NCBI RefSeq assembly: GCF_049985285.1 | Contig: NZ_JBNIEU010000002.1 | Span: 682,001-746,000 of the forward strand | Length of the DNA: 64,000 nt | Origin: Aestuariirhabdus sp049985285 | Lineage (GTDB): Bacteria > Pseudomonadota > Gammaproteobacteria > Pseudomonadales > Aestuariirhabdaceae | Reading direction: 5' to 3' | Shown: positions 59,089 to 64,000 of the stretch, in pieces | Layout of the letters: each line of letters starts with the position of its first letter | Numbering within the stretch: position 1 is the first letter of the stretch | Notes under the pieces: model-generated | The model's input: only the letters and a program-made list of their open reading frames with translations | What the model was told of the DNA's origin: nothing | Database searches by the model: none | Position numbers and translations under genes: made by a program

Positions 59089-60183
59089 TTGACCCCAGAG
59101 GAGCAGCGGTGTGATGCCGTGATATGGAGTGCTGGCAGGCTGCGCCTGCTTGATCAGCGATTGTTACCTGCACAAGAGTGTTATCTGGACTACGCCGATG
59201 CCCCGGCTGTGGCCGCAGCGATTACCGATATGGTGGTGCGGGGCGCGCCGGCGATCGGGATTGCCGCAGCCTATGGGGTCGTGTTGTCGATTGCCCGTCA
59301 TGAAGGTAGCCCGGGTTGGCGCAAAAACGTCGAGGAGGATGTTGAGTGTTTGCGGCAGAGTCGTCCAACGGCGGTCAACCTGATGTGGGCGTTGGATCAC
59401 ATGCAGAGCCTGGTTGCTGGGGAGACGGAGGGTTCCCGGGCGCTGGCTTTGGCCGAAAAGGGGGCGATAGCGATCCACGAGGCTGATCGGCGCAATAACG
59501 AACGCATGGGAAGCCTGGGTGTGGACGCGATTCGTAAGTTGTCCGGGGATGGTCCGCACGTAATGATGACCCACTGCAATGCCGGTGCACTGGCGACCGG
59601 TGGCTACGGAACGGCGTTGGGGGTGATTCGCAGTGCCTGGAAGGCGGGGATTCTTGCGCGAGTGCATATGGATGAGACCCGCCCCTGGCTACAGGGGTCC
59701 CGTTTGACGGCGTGGGAGTTGCTGCGAGAAAGCATCCCTGCGGTACTTAACGCCGACGGCGCTGCTGCCCACCTTATTCGCCAGCAGGGGGTAAGCTGGG
59801 TGGTGGTCGGCGCCGATCGCGTGGCGGCCAACGGTGATGCCGCCAATAAAATTGGCACCTATGGCCTGGCTATATTGGCCCGGCACCATGGTGCGCGAGT
59901 GATGGTGGTGGCACCTACCTCCACCATCGATATGAGCTTGAGCAGTGGAGCACAGATTCCAATAGAGGAGCGTACCGGCGACGAGCTGCTGCGTTATGGT
60001 AATCAGTTGCTAGGCATTGAGGGCTGCCCGGTGGCCAATCCGGTGTTTGATGTTACCCCTGCCGAACTGATCGATCTGCTGGTAACGGAAAAGGGGGTTG
60101 TGGAGCAGCCCGATAGCCAGAAAATGGAGCAATTGATGGCCAGGGATTCGGGCCCCTTGAGTGGTTCGGGATCAAACGGATAG
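59089..60183 (+). CDS. mtnA: Methylthioribose-1-phosphate isomerase MtnA
   Basis: A 364-residue eIF2B-like isomerase of methionine salvage. Features: ITDMVVRGAPAIGIAAAYG, THCNAGALATGGYGTALGVI, DETRPWLQGSRLTAWEL and VGADRVAANGDAANKIGTY with the catalytic Cys and Asp. No ATG is available near the start; TTG at 59089 has AGGAG 9 bases ahead. It is divergent from mtaD and followed by gyrA, as in Pseudomonas. Confidence 0.94.
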   Translation: MTPEEQRCDAVIWSAGRLRLLDQRLLPAQECYLDYADAPAVAAAITDMVVRGAPAIGIAAAYGVVLSIARHEGSPGWRKNVEEDVECLRQSRPTAVNLMWALDHMQSLVAGETEGSRALALAEKGAIAIHEADRRNNERMGSLGVDAIRKLSGDGPHVMMTHCNAGALATGGYGTALGVIRSAWKAGILARVHMDETRPWLQGSRLTAWELLRESIPAVLNADGAAAHLIRQQGVSWVVVGADRVAANGDAANKIGTYGLAILARHHGARVMVVAPTSTIDMSLSSGAQIPIEERTGDELLRYGNQLLGIEGCPVANPVFDVTPAELIDLLVTEKGVVEQPDSQKMEQLMARDSGPLSGSGSNG

Positions 60184-60241
60184 CTGGTTATAAATCATAC
60201 GGTTAAGAGTGCTTAACATATACAGGGATAGGCGTGTCGGG

Positions 60242-60247
60242 TATAAT
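60242..60247 (+). promoter_or_regulatory. Probable -10 box for gyrA
   Basis: A perfect TATAAT lies 114 bases before the gyrA start; TTAACA at 60213-60218 is too far for a standard -35. The gyrA leader would be about 105 bases. Confidence 0.45.
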
Positions 60248-60360
60248 TGCGCGTCTTTGATTATCGCTATTTGGGGGCTGTGTGGCGGGCGCTACGACTG
60301 GGTCGTGCCGTGACGCAATTCGGGTGCAGTCCCTGCACAGAAAAAGGAATCTGATCCGTA

Positions 60361-62928
60361 ATGGGTGAAATCGCCAAAGAAATTCAGCCGGTCAATATTG
60401 AGGTCGAGATGAAGCAGTCTTACCTCGACTACGCCATGAGTGTCATTGTGGGTCGTGCTTTGCCCGATGTGCGTGATGGTCTAAAGCCGGTGCACCGTCG
60501 TGTTCTGTTTGCTATGAGCGAGCTAAATAACGACTGGAACAAGCCCTACAAGAAATCCGCCCGTGTTGTCGGTGATGTTATCGGTAAGTATCACCCCCAT
60601 GGTGATTCTGCGGTTTACGATACTATCGTGCGCATGGCCCAGCCCTTTTCCATGCGTTACACGCTGGTGGATGGACAGGGTAACTTCGGTTCAGTAGACG
60701 GCGACTCCGCTGCTGCCATGCGATACACCGAAATTCGCATGGAGAAAATCGCCCACGATATTCTTGCAGACCTCGATAAGGAAACGGTTGATTACGTGCC
60801 GAACTATGACGGTACGGAGCTGATTCCTGCCGTTATGCCCACCCGTATTCCGAATCTGTTGGTTAATGGCTCGTCGGGTATTGCGGTCGGTATGGCAACC
60901 AATATTCCGCCCCATAACCTGACAGAGGTGGTTAAGGGGTGCCTGGCGCTGATCGACGACCCCGATATCGATATTGACGGTTTGATGGAGTATATCCCTG
61001 GGCCTGATTTTCCCACCGGTGCCATCATCAATGGTAAGGCGGGAATCTTGCAGGCCTATCGCACTGGTCGCGGTCGTATCTATGTTCGCGCTCGCGCCGA
61101 AGTCGAAATCGACGAAAAACGTAATAAGCACACCATTATCATTCACGAGCTTCCCTATCAGCTGAATAAGGCGCGTCTGATTGAGAAGATCGCTGAGCTG
61201 GTGAAAGATAAGAAAATCGAAGGAATTTCCGAGCTTCGCGACGAATCCGATAAGGATGGTATGCGTGTTGTTATCGAGCTGCGCCGCGGTGAAGTGGGCG
61301 AGGTGGTTCTCAATAACCTCTACGCTCAAACCCAGCTCGAAACGGTTTTTGGTATCAATGTGGTGGCCTTGGTTGATGGCCAGCCCCGTATCCTCAATCT
61401 CAAGCAGATGCTTGAAGCCTTTGTGCGCCATCGTCGCGAGGTGGTTACTCGCCGCACCGTGTATGAACTGCGCAAAGCCCGTGAGCGAGGGCATCTGCTG
61501 GAAGGCCTGGCAGTCGCATTGTCTAATATCGATCCTGTGATCAAGATGATCAAGGAGTCTCCAACCCCGCAAGAGGCCAAAGAGCGCTTGATCGAGACGG
61601 CGTGGGATGGCGGTTATGTGCTGGCTATGCTGGAAAAGGCGGGAGCCGATGCCTGCAAACCCGATGAACTGCCAGAGCAGTTCGGCCTTAAGGACGGCGG
61701 AAAGTATTACCTTTCTCCGGCGCAGGCGCAGGCTATTTTGGAGATGCGTTTGCATCGCCTGACCGGGCTTGAGCACGAAAAACTGATCGCAGAATATAAA
61801 GAACTGCTGAACAAGATTGCTGAATTGATGAATATACTGGCTGATCCCCAGCGCCTGCTGCAGGTGATTCGGGAGGAGCTAGAGGTCGTGCTGGAGCAGT
61901 ACGGTGACGAGCGTAAGACCGAAATTATCAGCTCTCGTAGAGACCTGACAGTTGAAGACCTGATCACCGAAGAGGATATGGTCGTTACCATCTCTCACAG
62001 TGGTTATGCCAAAACAACGCCGCTGGATACATACCAGGCACAAAAACGTGGCGGGCGAGGTAAGTCGGCCAGTGGTGTTAAGGATGAAGACTTCATCGAA
62101 CATATGCTGGTGGCCAATACCCATACCCAGATTTTGTGTTTCTCCAGCCGGGGCAAAGTGTACTGGCTCAAGGTCTATGAAATTCCCCAGGCGGGTCGTA
62201 CCTCCAGAGGGCGCCCGCTGGTTAACTTGCTGCCGTTAGAGGCCGATGAGCGTATCACTGCGATACTCCCCGTCGAGGAATACACAGAAGGTAACTTTGT
62301 CTTTATGGCAACTACCAACGGCACTGTTAAGAAGACGCCGTTGGAGCAGTTTGCCCGTCGACGCAGCAGTGGCTTGATTGCCCTCGCGCTGGATGATGAC
62401 GATACCTTGATGGGAGCGGCGATCACCGACGGTTCGAGAGATGTAATGCTGTTCAGTAACTCGGGTAAGGCGATTCGTTTCAACGAAACCGAAGTTCGCA
62501 CCATGGGCCGCACGGCACGCGGTGTGCGGGGTATTCGCTTGCATGGCGATTTCAAAGCGATATCGCTTATTATTCCCGAAGAGGACAGCCAGATCCTGAC
62601 CGCCAGCCTTAACGGGTTTGGTAAGCGCAGCCTGGCCAGTGAGTTCCCGCTGCGAGGTCGTGGTGGCCAGGGCGTCATCGCGATGCAAACCACCGAGCGT
62701 AACGGTGAGATGGTCGGTGCTGCCAAGGTGGTCGATGGTGAAGAGATCATGCTGATTACCGATCAGGGTACCCTGGTTCGTACCCGCGTCGATGAGGTGT
62801 CATTGCAGAGTCGCAATACTCAGGGCGTTAGGCTGATCAAGCTTTCTGGAGATGAGCAACTGGTCGGTTTGGAGCGTATCGACGAACCTGAGGAAACCGA
62901 TTACGAAGAGGATGATGCCGACGAATAG
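60361..62928 (+). CDS. gyrA: DNA gyrase subunit A
   Basis: An 855-residue type II topoisomerase subunit. The catalytic tyrosine is Y122 (AAMRYTEIR). The quinolone-determining region HPHGDSAVYD has S83 and D87, the wild-type residues in E. coli numbering. The GyrA box QKRGGRGKS lies near residue 560, followed by the six-bladed C-terminal wrapping domain and an acidic tail. With GyrB it introduces negative supercoils. Confidence 0.98.
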   Translation: MGEIAKEIQPVNIEVEMKQSYLDYAMSVIVGRALPDVRDGLKPVHRRVLFAMSELNNDWNKPYKKSARVVGDVIGKYHPHGDSAVYDTIVRMAQPFSMRYTLVDGQGNFGSVDGDSAAAMRYTEIRMEKIAHDILADLDKETVDYVPNYDGTELIPAVMPTRIPNLLVNGSSGIAVGMATNIPPHNLTEVVKGCLALIDDPDIDIDGLMEYIPGPDFPTGAIINGKAGILQAYRTGRGRIYVRARAEVEIDEKRNKHTIIIHELPYQLNKARLIEKIAELVKDKKIEGISELRDESDKDGMRVVIELRRGEVGEVVLNNLYAQTQLETVFGINVVALVDGQPRILNLKQMLEAFVRHRREVVTRRTVYELRKARERGHLLEGLAVALSNIDPVIKMIKESPTPQEAKERLIETAWDGGYVLAMLEKAGADACKPDELPEQFGLKDGGKYYLSPAQAQAILEMRLHRLTGLEHEKLIAEYKELLNKIAELMNILADPQRLLQVIREELEVVLEQYGDERKTEIISSRRDLTVEDLITEEDMVVTISHSGYAKTTPLDTYQAQKRGGRGKSASGVKDEDFIEHMLVANTHTQILCFSSRGKVYWLKVYEIPQAGRTSRGRPLVNLLPLEADERITAILPVEEYTEGNFVFMATTNGTVKKTPLEQFARRRSSGLIALALDDDDTLMGAAITDGSRDVMLFSNSGKAIRFNETEVRTMGRTARGVRGIRLHGDFKAISLIIPEEDSQILTASLNGFGKRSLASEFPLRGRGGQGVIAMQTTERNGEMVGAAKVVDGEEIMLITDQGTLVRTRVDEVSLQSRNTQGVRLIKLSGDEQLVGLERIDEPEETDYEEDDADE

Positions 62929-62936
62929 CGGCTCGG

Positions 62937-62958
62937 TGGCACCCCAAGCCGGGTGCCA
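62937..62958. other. Stem-loop between gyrA and serC
   Basis: TGGCACCC/GGGTGCCA with a 6-base loop lies right after the gyrA stop. With no T tract it probably stabilises or separates transcripts rather than ending them. Confidence 0.5.
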
Positions 62959-62988
62959 TCCCTCCCGTTAGGGTAACGCTGAGACACC

Positions 62989-64000
62989 ATGAGCAGACGT
63001 TATAACTTCTGTGCCGGACCGGCCACTTTGCCAACCGAGGTGCTTGAACAAGCGCAGCAGGAGATGCTTGATTGGCAGGGGCGTGGCTTATCGGTGATGG
63101 AGATGAGTCATCGCAGTGACGATTTTCAGGCGATTGCCCGTGACGCAGAAAACGACCTGCGAGAACTGTTAGCGGTGCCCGACCACTATCGAGTACTGTT
63201 TGTTCAGGGGGGGGCGACGGCGCAGTTTTCAGCCTTGCCTCTGAATCTGATGGGTAGGTCAGCCAAGGCGGATTATCTTAATACCGGGTTGTGGTCTAGC
63301 AAGGCGATTATCGAGGCGCGTCGTTTTGGTAAGGTTAATATAGTCGCCGATGGTCACCCTGCGTCCTGCTACACTATTTCGGCTGAGGATGCCTGGCAGG
63401 TGAGCGAGGATGCCGCATACTTTCACTATACCCCCAATGAAACGATCGGCGGTTTTGAAGTTCACGATATACCGTCATTTTCTACGGCTCCACTGGTGGC
63501 GGATATGTCGTCTACCCTGCTCTCAAAGCCGCTGGATGTTGAGCGCTTTGGGGTAATTTATGCCGGTGCGCAGAAGAATATTGGCCCTGCCGGATTGACT
63601 CTGGTGATTGTGCGTGAGGATCTTCTGGATCAGGCACAGTCGGTTGTGCCCAGAACAATGTGCTACCGATTGATTGCCGATAATGATTCGATGCTGAACA
63701 CTCCCCCGACCTATGCCTGGTATTTAGCCGGGCTGGTGTTTAAGTGGCTAAAAAAGCAGGGTGGATTGGGCGTTATGGCTGAGTTCAACCAGCGTAAGGC
63801 GCAGAAGCTGTACACAGCGATCGATAGCAGTGGTTTCTACAGTAACCCGGTCGATGTGCGTTACCGGTCGCGGATGAATGTGCCCTTTGTTCTGGCTGAT
63901 GGGGAGTGCAATGATGCATTTCTGGCGGGAGCCGAAGAGCGTGGCTTGCTTAACCTGAAGGGGCATCGCTCGGTGGGCGGAATGCGAGCCAGTATTTATA
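62989..64000 (+). CDS. serC: Phosphoserine aminotransferase, 3' end missing
   Basis: The first 337 codons of a class V aminotransferase that runs off the window; the family length is about 360. It begins MSRRYNFCAGPATLPTEVL and has the serC features GGATAQFSALPLNLM, ADMSSTLLS and the PLP lysine in YAGAQKNIGPAG. It makes phosphoserine and also serves pyridoxal phosphate synthesis. It lies 60 bases after gyrA, the order in Pseudomonas and other gammaproteobacteria. Confidence 0.96.
   Translation, partial: MSRRYNFCAGPATLPTEVLEQAQQEMLDWQGRGLSVMEMSHRSDDFQAIARDAENDLRELLAVPDHYRVLFVQGGATAQFSALPLNLMGRSAKADYLNTGLWSSKAIIEARRFGKVNIVADGHPASCYTISAEDAWQVSEDAAYFHYTPNETIGGFEVHDIPSFSTAPLVADMSSTLLSKPLDVERFGVIYAGAQKNIGPAGLTLVIVREDLLDQAQSVVPRTMCYRLIADNDSMLNTPPTYAWYLAGLVFKWLKKQGGLGVMAEFNQRKAQKLYTAIDSSGFYSNPVDVRYRSRMNVPFVLADGECNDAFLAGAEERGLLNLKGHRSVGGMRASIY

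Noticed and set aside
60691..61776. A 361-codon frame antisense to gyrA
   Set aside because: gyrA is unambiguous on the plus strand.

Overview
The window is a chromosomal segment of a gammaproteobacterium. Its closest visible relatives in gene order are Pseudomonas and the marine Oceanospirillales-like Pseudomonadales. Three blocks match remembered Pseudomonas aeruginosa order: aspS-yebC-ruvCAB-ybgC-tolQRAB-pal-cpoB-tRNA-Lys-nadA; nadA-bepA-tusA-perM-bcp-dapA-bamC-MBL hydrolase; and yciK-mupP-ubiG-mtaD-mtnA-gyrA-serC. OprD-type porins, a MupP cell-wall recycling phosphatase, a methylthioadenosine deaminase and a CcoM-like oxidase subunit also point to this group. The genus cannot be named from the sequence alone. 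No prophage, insertion sequence or CRISPR array was seen.

Layout. 1-2.9 kb: tail of an ABC-F ATPase (YbiT), HIT protein, SlyX, a membrane protein ending in a cold-shock domain, and an HU-like protein. 3.2-7.0 kb: two OprD-family porins on the minus strand bracketing a YefM-YoeB toxin-antitoxin pair and intergenic repeats. 7.5-18.6 kb: fmdB, aspS, yebC, the SOS-linked ruvCAB genes, and the complete Tol-Pal cluster. 18.7-19.1 kb: four exact 45-bp tandem repeats, then tRNA-Lys. 19.3-27.1 kb: nadA, bepA, tusA-like, perM, bcp, dapA, bamC and a metallo-beta-lactamase-fold hydrolase. 27.1-29.3 kb: rdgC and a duplicated tRNA-Val/tRNA-Asp cassette, flanked by two AT-rich gaps with DnaA-box-like sites. 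29.3-41.5 kb: xni, prc, a quinone reductase, a 56-codon small gene, apeB, a secreted protein with an internal repeat, a QTMAN-type glycosyltransferase, lpxL, a META lipoprotein and rapA.

41.7-48.7 kb: yebG and an AlkB dioxygenase diverge around a LexA box; a ccoM-like small gene lies behind an ANR/FNR box; then an SDR, bolA, a DsbA-like protein, ybaN, a thioesterase, an ion channel, an O-methyltransferase and an SH3 protein. 48.7-54 kb: yciI-yciB opposite the rnm-yciO-scpA-scpB-rluB cluster. 54.1-64 kb: a diguanylate cyclase, yciK-mupP-ubiG-mtaD, then mtnA, gyrA and the start of serC.

Functionally the window is mostly core genome: envelope integrity (Tol-Pal, BamC, BepA, Prc, LpxL), DNA repair under SOS control (RuvABC, YebG, AlkB), chromosome structure (ScpAB, GyrA, RdgC, HU) and methionine/cofactor metabolism. 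I did not find a clear new multi-gene defence or biosynthetic system. The most noteworthy items are the bacterial QTMAN homologue, the ANR-controlled ccoM, the unnamed 56-aa gene, the 45-bp tandem array where Pseudomonas carries queE-queC, and the DnaA-box-like sites around rdgC.
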